Of a stretch of 64,000 nt of DNA, positions 8,347-16,846 are shown one piece after another. Numbering within the stretch: position 1 is the first letter of the stretch; every line of letters begins with the position of its first letter. The translations under genes and the position numbers were made by a program. Source of the DNA: JAWLHK01 sp041690355 [NCBI: bacterium] (GTDB taxonomy: Bacteria; J088; JAWLBW01); assembly GCA_041690355.1 (NCBI GenBank), contig JAWLHK010000011.1, positions 77,121 to 141,120 on the forward strand, given 5' to 3'. The notes below the pieces were generated by a model. That model was not told where the DNA came from and searched no databases. It saw only the letters and a list, made by a program, of their open reading frames with translations.

Positions 8347-9516
8347 ATGAAACGCATCTCTGGTCCCGTTCTGCTGTCTGCTGCAGCCCTGCTTCTTTCG
8401 CTGGCTTTCCCGGTGGGCGCCCGCGCGGCGTACCCGAGCTACGTGACCGGCGAGGCAGACTTTTCCGAGGGAGACCTCGAAACTTCGCGCCAGGAGGCGC
8501 GCCGGGATGCCGTCCGCAAAGGAATTCTGAAGGCGATCGAAGACGAACTCGGCCGCGGGACGACCGAAGAGTCGCTGGGTGAAATCCGCGCGCGCATCCT
8601 GCCGGCCGCCGATGATCTCGTCCAACGCAGCGCCGTCCTGGAGGAGCGCCGGGCCGGCACGGCGCTCTGTCTGTCGGTCGGCCACGAGATCGATCGCGAC
8701 AAGGTGCGCGCCCGGCTCAAGGCCGCAGGGCTTGAACGACCGGCGGGCAAAGAACGCATCCTGCTCCTGTGGACGGACGAACTGCGTTCGCTCGACGGTG
8801 AAGCCACGACCCTTGACGAGTATCTCGCCGCCACGTGGCTCGATCGGGGTCCGATCGCCCCGGTGGTCAAGGCTCTGGACGATCGGCTCGCCGCCAACGG
8901 CTACGACGTCGTGCCCCTCGCGCCCGAAGATCGCCTGTGGCTTTCCGAAACGGTAGGCACGCGCGATCTCGACAAGCGGACACTCCGGGAAATTGCCGCG
9001 CGCACCAAGGTCTCCAGGGTCCTGTTCGTGCGCCGGGTGCACCGCCCGCAGACCCCGCCCCCGGCGGCGCACCTGAAAATCGAGCACGTCAACCACATCG
9101 CGTTTCTCGTGGCCGGCCCCGACGCCGATGGCGAGCCCGAACTCCGGCCCGTGACCGCGCTCGTGACCGAAGTCGTCGGCGGGCCGGAGAGTACCGCCGC
9201 CCTTCCGGTTGCCTGGATGGACAGCGTCCTCGAACAGCTCGATCGCACCGCAAGGAGCGCAGACCTGACGCTCACCATCAAGGGAATCGCGTCAACGGGC
9301 GAGCTCGACCGGCTCTGGGAAGCGCTGCGCAAAGTGCCTGCGCTGCGCGAGGTCGCGCCGCGCCGGATTGCCGCCGAAGCGGTCGTTTTCCGTCTGCGCG
9401 GCGAGCGTACGCCGCAGGAATGGGCCGCGGTCATCGGGCCCGTCTTTCCCGGCGCGAAGGTCAACCCTTCGAAGGCCGGCGTCGAGGTTCAGCTCGCGGC
9501 GCCCCCCGCCGAATAA
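8347..9516 (+). CDS. secreted protein of unknown function, FlgT/LPP20-like N-terminal region
   Basis: A 389-aa protein starting 2 bases after hflX stops, so probably co-transcribed. Seen: a signal peptide (KRISGPVLLSAAALLLSLAF, predicted cut after ARA) and no lipobox, so it should be periplasmic. Residues about 32-70 (VTGEADF...SRQEARRDAVRKGI) resemble the domain shared by FlgT N-terminus and LPP20-type proteins, in which a short beta strand is followed by a helix with a regular Ala/Arg pattern. There are no flagellar genes in the window, so a flagellar role is not implied. The rest is unrecognised. Confidence 0.75.
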   Translation: MKRISGPVLLSAAALLLSLAFPVGARAAYPSYVTGEADFSEGDLETSRQEARRDAVRKGILKAIEDELGRGTTEESLGEIRARILPAADDLVQRSAVLEERRAGTALCLSVGHEIDRDKVRARLKAAGLERPAGKERILLLWTDELRSLDGEATTLDEYLAATWLDRGPIAPVVKALDDRLAANGYDVVPLAPEDRLWLSETVGTRDLDKRTLREIAARTKVSRVLFVRRVHRPQTPPPAAHLKIEHVNHIAFLVAGPDADGEPELRPVTALVTEVVGGPESTAALPVAWMDSVLEQLDRTARSADLTLTIKGIASTGELDRLWEALRKVPALREVAPRRIAAEAVVFRLRGERTPQEWAAVIGPVFPGAKVNPSKAGVEVQLAAPPAE

Positions 9517-9528
9517 ACATTCCCCGGA

Positions 9529-10290
9529 TTACCGGCCCCGGTACCGGTTGGCCTCGCCGATCTCGGGCTCGGTGGGCTTGATCCCCATTTCGGCCGCCTT
9601 CGCCTCGGCTTCGGGGTTCGTCGGCTCGATGCCGCGGCTGTGATACCAGTCCTGAATAAGTTCGCCGACCCGCTTCGGATCGTCGACAATCTGAAAAAGA
9701 TCGAGATCCTCGGCATCGATGAACTTCGACGTCAGCGCCGTGCTGCGAAGCCAGTCGACCATCCCCTGCCAATAGCGGCTGTCGAAAAGGATGACCGGGA
9801 ACGGCCGGATCTTGCGCGTCTGGATGAGCGTGATCGTTTCGAAGAACTCGTCGAGCGTGCCGTAGCCGCCCGGCATGAGCACGAAGGCCGTCGCGTATTT
9901 CACGAGCATGACCTTGCGCACGAAGAAGTAGCGGAAGCGGACGGTCACCGAGGCGTAGTGATTGGCCGTCTGCTCCATGGGGAGCTCGATGTTGAGGCCG
10001 ATCGACTTGCCGCCCGCCTCGTAAGCCCCCTTGTTCGCGGCCTCCATGGCCCCCGGGCCCCCTCCCGTAATTACCGAGAACCGGCGGCTCACCAGATCGG
10101 CGGCGATGGCCTCGGCCGAGGTGTAGACGGGATCCCCGGGACGGGCCCGGGCCGTGCCGAAAATCGTGACGGCGGGGCCCACGCGGCTCAGGGTATCGAT
10201 GCCGTCGACGAACTCGCCCATGATACGAAACAGGCGCCAGCTCTCATCCCGTTTCCACGCATCGACGACATAGCGGGTCGAATCGGACAT
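9529..10290 (-). CDS. LOG-family (TIGR00730-type) nucleotide phosphoribohydrolase
   Basis: A 253-aa Rossmann-fold protein of the LOG family, long misnamed lysine decarboxylase. Seen: GGGPGAMEAANKGAYEAGG and the defining PGGYGTLDEFFE motif, with conserved Arg and Glu. Characterised members cleave nucleoside 5'-monophosphates (cytokinin-type or AMP/purine) to base plus ribose 5-phosphate. The longer N-terminus (about 40 residues before FGTARA) fits the proteobacterial long form. Convergent with the secreted-protein gene (12-bp gap) and divergent from the antiporter gene. Confidence 0.88.
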   Translation of the reverse strand: MSDSTRYVVDAWKRDESWRLFRIMGEFVDGIDTLSRVGPAVTIFGTARARPGDPVYTSAEAIAADLVSRRFSVITGGGPGAMEAANKGAYEAGGKSIGLNIELPMEQTANHYASVTVRFRYFFVRKVMLVKYATAFVLMPGGYGTLDEFFETITLIQTRKIRPFPVILFDSRYWQGMVDWLRSTALTSKFIDAEDLDLFQIVDDPKRVGELIQDWYHSRGIEPTNPEAEAKAAEMGIKPTEPEIGEANRYRGR

Positions 10291-10448
10291 AGTGCTCCTG
10301 GGTTACTCCGGGGAAAAAAAGGCCGCCGATTCCGGATTGGGACCGGTCTGGCGACGCCTTTTCCCACGTTACCCTGTTTCCCAGGGGGGGGCAAGCGTCG
10401 AGAGCTCCGGTAGCCGGTTCGGCGCCCCCGATCTTTTCGCACCGCCAC

Positions 10449-10462
10449 CCGGAGCGCTCCGG
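10449..10462. promoter_or_regulatory. 14-bp perfect palindrome upstream of antiporter gene
   Basis: CCGGAGCGCTCCGG is fully self-complementary. It lies 35 bp before the antiporter start and just upstream of TAAACT (10475-10480), a possible -10. Position and symmetry suit a dimeric regulator, but GC-rich DNA makes such palindromes less surprising. Confidence 0.3.
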
Positions 10463-10497
10463 CCGCCGATCCGGTAAACTATGCGAACGGTAGCCCT

Positions 10498-12768
10498 ATG
10501 GAATTCAGCCTGATCAATCTCTTCGCCGTACTCCTCGCCGCCTGGGTGCTCGGAGGAATCGTGAGTCGGCTCGGCTACCCGTCGATTCTCGGCGAGCTCG
10601 CGGCCGGTATCATTTTCGGTCCGCCGCTGCTCGGCCTGCTCGAAGACCAGGCCGGGTTGCGCGTACTTGCCGAGGTGGGCGTTTATCTGCTCATGCTCTA
10701 TATCGGCATGCAGGTCGATCACCGTGAGCTCCGGCGCGCATCGTGGCCCGGACTGCTGGCGGCGATCGGCGGCTTCTCGATCCCCTTTGCCGCCGGGTTC
10801 GGACTCGCCCTGGGGTTCGGCGCCGACGTGCCCGAAAGCATGTTTCTGGGCCTCGGGTTCGGCGTCACGGCTCTCGTGGCCGGCTCGCGCATTCTGGCCG
10901 ACTTCAACCTCTTCGGGACGCGCATCGCGAACGTTCTTCTGGCGAGCGCGCTCATTGCCGACACGGCCGCGCTGCTCATCTTCGCCGGCATTCTCAGCTT
11001 CGCGCGCACGGGCGGCGTCGACGTGCTCGAGATCGCCACCGTCGGCGGCAAGGCGGTTCTCTTCTTCGGGATCGCCGCCTTTCTCGGCCTCAAGGTATTT
11101 CCCATCGTCGGCGCCCGACTGATGAAAGCAGGGTTTCGCCAGCGCACCGCGAACTTCACGCTCCTGCTTCTCGTCGGCCTCCTCTTCTCAGAGATGGCCG
11201 AGCTGGCCGGGCTGCACGCGATCGTCGGCGCCTTTCTGGCCGGCCTCTTCGTAAGAGAAGGGGTGCTGCAGCGCAAGCTGTCGCACGACATCTCGGGCAT
11301 CGTTCACGACCTGTCCATCGGCTTTCTCGCGCCGATTTTCTTCGTCACCTCGGGTTTCGCCGTCACCTTCGACGTCTTTCGTACCGACCTGACCTTTCTG
11401 CTGCTTGCCATTGTCGTGGCCACGGTCAGCAAGGTCGTCGGCGTGCTGCTTTTCTACCTGCCCACCCGCGCCGGCTGGCGCGAGGCGCTCACCGTCGGGC
11501 TGAGCATGAACGGGCGCGGCGGTATCGACATCATCCTCGCCCAAATCGGGCTCAGCCAGGGCTTCATCGATCAGGAACTCTTCTCGGTTCTCGTCTTCAT
11601 GGCCCTGTTCACGACGGCGACCGTGCCGTTCTCGGTGAAATGGGCGCTGGGCTGGCTGAACCGGCATGGCGGACTGGTGCGCGAAGAGGTCGGCGAAAAG
11701 CGCACGATGATCTTCGGGGCGGGCCCGTTCGGCATCGCGCTCGCCAAGGAAATTTCGAAGGCCGAGTCGGTCGTGGTCATTGACCGTAACCGCGAGCACT
11801 GCAACGCCGCGACCCGCGCCGGCCTCCATGCGGTCTCGGGCGATGCGCTCCAGTATGAAACGCTCGACAACGCCGGCGCGTCGGTCTCTCAGCGTCTGAT
11901 TGCCGTCTCGTCGAACCCCGACGTCAATTCACTGGTTGCGCAGTTTGCACGCGAAACGTTTCGCATGCCCGAGGTCTTCGCCCTGATCCCGTCGCCACGC
12001 GAGTCGGGCATGCACGCCATGCTGGCCGAGCAGGGCATCAAGCCGTTGAGCGCCGGCCAGCGCCCGATTGAAGAGTGGGAACGCGCCCTGTCGCTCGGCG
12101 TCGCCTCTGTCGAAGAGCTTCCTGTGCTCGACCGGGTCAGCGCGGCAGAGACGGCCGATACGTGGAGCTTCGGCCGCGAGCGCCTGCCGATCGCCGTCCG
12201 GCGCGCGAGCGGCGCGAGCGAGCCCTTTCACGACGCGCTGGAGCTGCAGGCCGGCGACCGCATCGTCTACCTTCACGATACGGCGGGAACCGAGTCCGCG
12301 CTGCAGGGCGACCGGTTCGATCGGCTGGTCGCGAGCGCCGACGTGCTCGATGTCGAAGAACCGCTCAGCCGTGACGAAGCCTTCCGTCGTATCGCAGAAC
12401 ACTTTGCCGCGCGGCTCGAGCTGCCCGCCGACACCGTTCGCCAGCTGCTGTTGAGCCGTGAGGCCCAGGGGGGCACCATGATTGCCCCCGGCATCGCCAT
12501 TCCGCATCTGGAAGTCGACACGCCCGGACGCCTCGATGCCGTCATTCTGCGCGCCCGCGAGGGGATCGTATTCGAAGAGGGAAAGCCGCCGGTCATCGCC
12601 CTGTTCGCCATCGCGACCTCGCGCGACGAACGCGCCGCCTACCTGCGGGTGCTCGGGGCCATCGCCCAGATCCTGCACTCCTCAACGTTTACGCAGCGCT
12701 GGCTCGAGCTGCAGACCCCCGACGACCTGCGTGAGTTTCTGCGCGCGGTCAAACGCCAACGCTTCTGA
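10498..12768 (+). CDS. CPA2 cation/proton antiporter fused to RCK/TrkA-N and PTS-EIIA-like domains
   Basis: A 756-aa three-part protein. Residues 1-390: a CPA2 (KefB/NapA-type) transporter domain with about 12 hydrophobic helices and a typical GRGGIDIILA segment near residue 340. Residues about 400-500: a TrkA-N/RCK Rossmann domain (IFGAGPFGIALAKEIS, then VVIDRN) that would bind NAD(H) or nucleotide. Residues about 620-750: a PTS EIIA type 2 (nitrogen/fructose-type) domain with IAPGIAIPHLEVD, whose His is the phosphorylation site in the family. The whole would exchange Na+ or K+ for H+ with gating by nucleotide and possibly phosphorylation (inference). Start ATG 10498; weak Shine-Dalgarno. 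Confidence 0.9.
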   Translation: MEFSLINLFAVLLAAWVLGGIVSRLGYPSILGELAAGIIFGPPLLGLLEDQAGLRVLAEVGVYLLMLYIGMQVDHRELRRASWPGLLAAIGGFSIPFAAGFGLALGFGADVPESMFLGLGFGVTALVAGSRILADFNLFGTRIANVLLASALIADTAALLIFAGILSFARTGGVDVLEIATVGGKAVLFFGIAAFLGLKVFPIVGARLMKAGFRQRTANFTLLLLVGLLFSEMAELAGLHAIVGAFLAGLFVREGVLQRKLSHDISGIVHDLSIGFLAPIFFVTSGFAVTFDVFRTDLTFLLLAIVVATVSKVVGVLLFYLPTRAGWREALTVGLSMNGRGGIDIILAQIGLSQGFIDQELFSVLVFMALFTTATVPFSVKWALGWLNRHGGLVREEVGEKRTMIFGAGPFGIALAKEISKAESVVVIDRNREHCNAATRAGLHAVSGDALQYETLDNAGASVSQRLIAVSSNPDVNSLVAQFARETFRMPEVFALIPSPRESGMHAMLAEQGIKPLSAGQRPIEEWERALSLGVASVEELPVLDRVSAAETADTWSFGRERLPIAVRRASGASEPFHDALELQAGDRIVYLHDTAGTESALQGDRFDRLVASADVLDVEEPLSRDEAFRRIAEHFAARLELPADTVRQLLLSREAQGGTMIAPGIAIPHLEVDTPGRLDAVILRAREGIVFEEGKPPVIALFAIATSRDERAAYLRVLGAIAQILHSSTFTQRWLELQTPDDLREFLRAVKRQRF

Positions 12769-12788
12769 GCGCACGAACCGAGCGGAGA

Positions 12789-13253
12789 CTATGCCGACAG
12801 TTCCCTACGCAGCCTTTCGCGCGCCTCATTGGCCAGCTGATCGCAGCGGTTGTTCTCGACGTTGTCGGCATGCCCCTTGACCCACTTCCACGTGACCTGA
12901 TGCCCGGATTGCAGATCATCGAGTTCGCGCCAGAGATCGTCGTTGAGCACGGGCTTACGCGCGCTGGTCTTCCACCCGTTGCGCTTCCACTTTTCGAGCC
13001 AGCCCGCCTCGAACGCGTCCATGAGATAGCGCGAATCGGTGTGCAGGACGACCCGGCAGGGCCGCTTCAGGCTGCGCAGGGCTTCGATGGCCGCCGTGAT
13101 TTCCATGCGGTTGTTGGTCGATTCGGCAACGGCCCCCGAAATCTCCTTGCGGTGCGATTCGCCGGGCATGAGCAGCACGGCCGCCCACCCGCCCATGCCG
13201 GGATTGGGCGAGCAGGAACCGTCGGTATAGATGTGAACGAGCGGCAACGTCAT
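12789..13253 (-). CDS. rnhA: ribonuclease HI
   Basis: A 154-aa type I RNase H that degrades RNA in RNA-DNA hybrids. All four carboxylates are visible: Asp in YTDGSCSPNPGMGGWA, Glu in NNRMEITAAIEAL, Asp in HTDSRYLMDAFE, and the final Asp in NNRCDQLANEA; the catalytic His is in VKGHADN. Length and the basic-protrusion region (WKRNGWKTSARKP) match the E. coli-type enzyme (about 155 aa). Start ATG 13253 is chosen by homology; the frame continues upstream to 13370 without a family match. Convergent with the antiporter gene. Confidence 0.95.
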   Translation of the reverse strand: MTLPLVHIYTDGSCSPNPGMGGWAAVLLMPGESHRKEISGAVAESTNNRMEITAAIEALRSLKRPCRVVLHTDSRYLMDAFEAGWLEKWKRNGWKTSARKPVLNDDLWRELDDLQSGHQVTWKWVKGHADNVENNRCDQLANEARERLRRELSA

Positions 13254-13369
13254 GACGCGTGTGAGTCCTGGCCGGCCCAGGGGGCGACGGCGAGAACTCA
13301 TATGGTAACAGAGCGGGGCCTCGCGTTCCGAGCACGAGCTGTTGCAGACCCGCAGACCGGGGGTCATCA

Positions 13370-13398
13370 TTTCAATCTGCAGTTGCGGAGCCGATAAT
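13370..13398 (+). promoter_or_regulatory. possible promoter of KaiC-like gene (leaderless)
   Basis: TTTCAA (13370-13375), a 17-bp spacer and GATAAT (13393-13398). Transcription would start at about 13405, essentially on the ATG at 13406, and there is no Shine-Dalgarno upstream, so the mRNA may be leaderless. The -35 is weak (3/6). Confidence 0.35.
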
Positions 13399-13405
13399 CA
13401 TAATC

Positions 13406-14830
13406 ATGGAATCGACGCCCCCCTTTGCCCTGCCGCCGCGGATGGACACCGGCGTCCCCGGCCTGAACATCGTTCTCCGGGGAGGCCTCTTTCCCGGCGG
13501 CATGTACCTGATCACCGGCCCCTCGGGCACCGGCAAGACGATTCTCGGCAACCAGATGTGCTTTCAACAGGTAGCCTCGGGCGGTGCGGCAGTTTACGTG
13601 ACGCTTCTGGCCGAATCGCACGCACGGATGCTCACGCACATCGGCTCACTCAGCTTCTTCCGGGCCGACCAGGTCGCCCAGCGAATCACCTATGTGAGCG
13701 GGTTCGGCGAGCTTGAAACGGGCGGGCTGCAGGGGCTGCTCAAGTCCCTGCGCACGATCGTGCTCGAGCGAAAGGCGACGATCCTGGTGCTCGACGGCGT
13801 GACGACCGCCTCCCGTCTGGCCCAGTCGCCCCTCGACTTCCGCAAGTTCCTGCGCGAACTCCAGGTGCTCATCGAGGTGGTCGGCTGTACGGCGCTCCTG
13901 ATCGCCAACGAAGAGAACCGGCCGGAGATTCCGATTGAAAATACGATCGTCGACGGCATCATCTCCCTCTCGGACGAGCGCCACGGCCTGCGCGCCGTGC
14001 GCGAACTCGACGTCGTGAAGTTACGCGGCAGCGACTATCTGCGCGGCCGCCACTTCTACGACATCAACCGAGACGGCATCCGGGTCTACCCGCGCGTCGA
14101 AACCCTGCTTGCCCATCGGGCCGCGCCTTCGGTGGACCCTGACGACCGGCTCGGCACGGGCGTTCCCGGGCTCGACGAGCTGATGGGCGGGGGGCTTCCC
14201 GCCAACTCGTCGACCCTCGTATACGGCCGTTCGGGTGCGGGAAAGACCACGTTCGGCATGCAGTACCTCGTCGAGGGCCTGCGGCGCGGAGAGACCGTCC
14301 TGTGCGCGGGCATCGAATCGTCGACAACAATGGCGCTCACCGGCCGCCGCCTGTACCCCGAGTTTGATGCGGCCGTCGCCGACGGACGCGCGACACTGCT
14401 CTGGTGGGAGCCGGTCGAATATTATCTGGAAGGGCTCGCCGAAGAGCTGTTTCACCACGTGCGCAGGAGTCGCCCCCGGCGCATCTTCATCGACGGCCTG
14501 GGCACCCTGATGGCGGGGGCCGTCTATCAGGACCGCCTGCCGACGTTTCTGGCATCGATCTACGACGAGCTCATGCGCTGCGGCGCCACCCTGGTCACCT
14601 CGCTTCAGGAGCTGGACGGCGGCAATTTCCCGAAAGCGACGGCGCTGCCCCCCGTCGCGCACAACCTGATCCTGCTGACCGAAGAAGAAGCCGGCCATGA
14701 GCTGCGCCGCCAGCTGTGGGTCCGGCACATGCGCAACAGCGGGTGCGACACGCAGGGGCGCCGTTACCTCATCGAGGATTCGGGCCTGCGCGTCGATGCA
14801 GCGCAGCGGGGCCTCCGGGGAGAGTCATGA
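13406..14830 (+). CDS. KaiC-like double RecA-domain ATPase
   Basis: A 474-aa protein with two KaiC/RecA-type ATPase domains. Domain 1: GPSGTGKTILGNQ (residues 38-50), VLDGVTT as Walker B. Domain 2: YGRSGAGKTTFGMQ near residue 272, FIDGLGTLM as Walker B. Each begins with a KaiC-type opening (RMDTGVPGLN, RLGTGVPGLDELMGGGLP). It is shorter than cyanobacterial KaiC (about 519 aa), and no kaiA/kaiB is nearby, so circadian function is not implied. It overlaps the next gene, a receiver-only response regulator, by 4 bp (ATGA), so the two are probably one signalling unit. Confidence 0.88.
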   Translation: MESTPPFALPPRMDTGVPGLNIVLRGGLFPGGMYLITGPSGTGKTILGNQMCFQQVASGGAAVYVTLLAESHARMLTHIGSLSFFRADQVAQRITYVSGFGELETGGLQGLLKSLRTIVLERKATILVLDGVTTASRLAQSPLDFRKFLRELQVLIEVVGCTALLIANEENRPEIPIENTIVDGIISLSDERHGLRAVRELDVVKLRGSDYLRGRHFYDINRDGIRVYPRVETLLAHRAAPSVDPDDRLGTGVPGLDELMGGGLPANSSTLVYGRSGAGKTTFGMQYLVEGLRRGETVLCAGIESSTTMALTGRRLYPEFDAAVADGRATLLWWEPVEYYLEGLAEELFHHVRRSRPRRIFIDGLGTLMAGAVYQDRLPTFLASIYDELMRCGATLVTSLQELDGGNFPKATALPPVAHNLILLTEEEAGHELRRQLWVRHMRNSGCDTQGRRYLIEDSGLRVDAAQRGLRGES

Positions 14831-15183
14831 AGACGATTCTCGTCGTCGACGACGAATACGCCATCGTCGAGGCGCTGCATCTGCTTCTGCGCGACGAAGG
14901 CTACCAGGTCCTTACCGCCAACGGCGGACGGCAGGCGCAGGAAATTCTGCGCAAGGTGCATCCGGACGTCATGCTGCTCGACGTCATGATGCCCGATCTG
15001 GACGGCCGCGCCCTCTTCGAGCAGATGCAGCAGGACCCCGACCTGCGCAACATCCCAGTCGTCATGATGAGCGCGGCCATCATCGATCCGGCAAAGCTCG
15101 GCGCGCCGGCTTTCATTCAGAAGCCGTTCAATATCCGGGAACTGCTCGAAACGGTGGGCCGGCTGTCGAACGGCCGCGGTTGA
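14827..15183 (+). CDS. receiver-only response regulator
   Basis: A 118-aa CheY-like protein. Seen: acidic pair DD at residues 8-9, phospho-acceptor Asp52 in LLDVMMPD, Ser in VVMMSAA at the Thr/Ser position, and Lys in FIQKPFN. No output domain. Its start overlaps the KaiC-like gene stop (ATGA), which points to direct pairing: phosphorylation may control the KaiC-like ATPase, or it is a partner in complex (inference). Confidence 0.9.
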   Translation: MKTILVVDDEYAIVEALHLLLRDEGYQVLTANGGRQAQEILRKVHPDVMLLDVMMPDLDGRALFEQMQQDPDLRNIPVVMMSAAIIDPAKLGAPAFIQKPFNIRELLETVGRLSNGRG

Positions 15184-15201
15184 GCGGCGCGGGCGCCGGG
15201 G

Positions 15202-15405
15202 TCAATCTTTGTTCAGCAGATTCGCGACCGCATCGAAGAGATCGATGAGCCCGCCTTCGCCGCCGTCGGCTTCAGCCGTGCGGATCACCTGGCTGGCGCG
15301 CTGCACGCAGTGTTCGCAGATGTAGACCAGGGTGCCGGCGATGAGGTACTTGACCTCGTCGGACCCTTTTCCGCAGAAGGAACAGCGCTTGATGCGAGGC
15401 TGCAT
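15202..15405 (-). CDS. ClpX-type zinc-finger mini-protein
   Basis: A 67-aa protein consisting of little more than the ClpX zinc-binding domain. Seen: CSFCGKGSDEVKYLIAG then ICEHC, giving C8-x2-C11-x18-C30-x2-C33, as in the N-terminal domain of ClpX. There is no ATPase domain. In ClpX this domain dimerises and binds adaptors and substrates; a stand-alone copy could act as an adaptor or competitor (inference). Convergent with the response regulator, 18-bp gap. Confidence 0.75.
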   Translation of the reverse strand: MQPRIKRCSFCGKGSDEVKYLIAGTLVYICEHCVQRASQVIRTAEADGGEGGLIDLFDAVANLLNKD

Positions 15406-15472
15406 GCAGGTACTTCGCTCGTAGAGGAGAAGCTTTCACACTAGCAGACCGAGGCCGCGAAATCCACCGTGC

Positions 15473-15501
15473 TTGACAGGCCGGCGCCCGATCCATACAC
15501 T
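15473..15501 (+). promoter_or_regulatory. sigma70 promoter of pectinacetylesterase-like gene
   Basis: Perfect TTGACA (15473-15478), a 17-bp spacer and TACACT (15496-15501; 4/6). Start codon 15550 is 49 bases downstream with AGGAG at 15534-15538. Confidence 0.7.
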
Positions 15502-15549
15502 CCATCCGACGCGCAGAGCCGGCGGCATTGCGCAGGAGTGAAGTACCCT

Positions 15550-16644
15550 ATGGCCCGAATCCACGCAGTCGCACTGTTGATCCTTGCCACCGTTCTCCCG
15601 GCCTGCGGCGAACCCGAGCCCGCCCCCCGCGAGCGTTCTCTGCAGGAGCGCCTGGTCGACCTCGGCGCCGAGCGCTATGCCGGCATCGAACCGAATCTCA
15701 CCGAGCGATCGGGTGAGTGGGACGTCCACACCTTTCCCGTCGACAAGGCCCGCTGCCTGGACGGCAGCCCCTTCAAAGTCTCGGTACGCGAGGCGCAGCA
15801 TTACGCCGTCCTGCTCTACCTCGAAGGGGGCGGCGCCTGCTGGGACGAAGCGACCTGCCACGGCTCGCGCCCGATGACCAAGCGTTCGGCTTCTGCCATC
15901 CCCCTCGAGATGCGCGACACCGGCATTCTGAACCGCTACCAGCCGACGAATCAGTACGTCGGGGCCAGCGTCGTGCACGCCTCGTACTGCGACGGCAGCA
16001 TGTGGCTCGGCGATCAGGACGTCACGTACGGCGAAACCCTGACGTACCACCGCGGCCTTGCCAACGTCTCGGCTGCCGTCGACACGATGAAGCGTCGTTT
16101 CCCGCACCCGTCGGTCATCATCCTCGCGGGGAGCAGCGCGGGCGGATACGGAACGATGAGCGCGTACGTCGTCGCGCGCAACCGCTACCCCGGCACCCCC
16201 ATCGTGATCTTCAACGATTCGGGCCCCTGGCTGCTCAACGCCGACAAGCACGCCATGTATAGCGGAACGATGGAAAACTGGCCGCTCGCGCCGCTCCTGC
16301 CGAACGACTGTGCGGGTTGTGACACCCAGCCCATTCACCTCGCGCGGTGGGTTCTCGACCGGGATCCCGGAACGCGCATCGCGCTGTTCAGCTACCGCGA
16401 CGATCGCACGATGGCCGTCGACTTCCTCGGTCTGGGCGATTCATACCGCCCGCTACTCGAGCAGACTTCTGACGCCATTCACGCCGCGCATCCCGATCGG
16501 TTCAAGCGGTTCTTCGTCGACGGCACCGGACACACCGTCCTGTTGACGCTCGACTACTACCAGATATCGCGCGACGGACAGCTGTTCTCCGACTGGTCGA
16601 ACAAGCTTCTGGCCGGCAGCGCGGCCTGGGTCGACCGGCCCTGA
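15550..16644 (+). CDS. pectinacetylesterase/Notum-family lipoprotein
   Basis: A 364-aa exported esterase-like protein. Seen: lipoprotein signal MARIHAVALLILATVLPAC with Cys19, then the family opening LYLEGGGACWDEATC (oxyanion-hole region), nucleophile motif AGSSAGGYGT, acid candidate in SYRDDRTM, and the catalytic His in DGTGHTVL. Family members (plant pectin acetylesterases, animal Notum) are carboxyl-ester hydrolases acting on polysaccharide acetyl or protein-linked acyl groups; the bacterial substrate is not known. An upstream in-frame start (15469) would overlap the promoter, so ATG 15550 with AGGAG is preferred. Anchored to a membrane on the periplasmic side or surface. Confidence 0.85.
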   Translation: MARIHAVALLILATVLPACGEPEPAPRERSLQERLVDLGAERYAGIEPNLTERSGEWDVHTFPVDKARCLDGSPFKVSVREAQHYAVLLYLEGGGACWDEATCHGSRPMTKRSASAIPLEMRDTGILNRYQPTNQYVGASVVHASYCDGSMWLGDQDVTYGETLTYHRGLANVSAAVDTMKRRFPHPSVIILAGSSAGGYGTMSAYVVARNRYPGTPIVIFNDSGPWLLNADKHAMYSGTMENWPLAPLLPNDCAGCDTQPIHLARWVLDRDPGTRIALFSYRDDRTMAVDFLGLGDSYRPLLEQTSDAIHAAHPDRFKRFFVDGTGHTVLLTLDYYQISRDGQLFSDWSNKLLAGSAAWVDRP

Positions 16645-16776
16645 GCGAAGGGCCGCCGACTCGTTGCCCTGCCGCGTGGCTCCCCGGTTCCGCCCCGGTC
16701 CCGCAGACCCCGACACGGTAACCATCCGGTAATTCCGCCGACACAGACGCGTATCAGCCGTCGATCATACTGGACT

Positions 16777-16796
16777 GCGTAAGTCGCCCCTTACGC
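16777..16796. promoter_or_regulatory. inverted repeat upstream of TonB operon
   Basis: GCGTAAG, TCGCCC, CTTACGC: perfect 7-bp arms, 6-bp centre. It lies 51 bp before the first gene of the TonB operon and just after CATACT (16766-16771), a possible -10. Could be an operator or an mRNA hairpin. It does not look like a Fur box. Confidence 0.4.
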
Positions 16797-16846
16797 CTCC
16801 CTATTGCAGGGGAGTTCACTGAATTTTTTCTTCGGTGGAGTCCACA

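Noticed and set aside
13406-15183. Circadian clock locus
   Set aside because: Only a KaiC-like ATPase is present, shorter than KaiC, without kaiA or kaiB.
16645-16846. Riboswitch or Fur box ahead of the TonB operon
   Set aside because: No cobalamin-box or other conserved aptamer sequence and no 19-bp Fur-like palindrome; only a short inverted repeat is seen.
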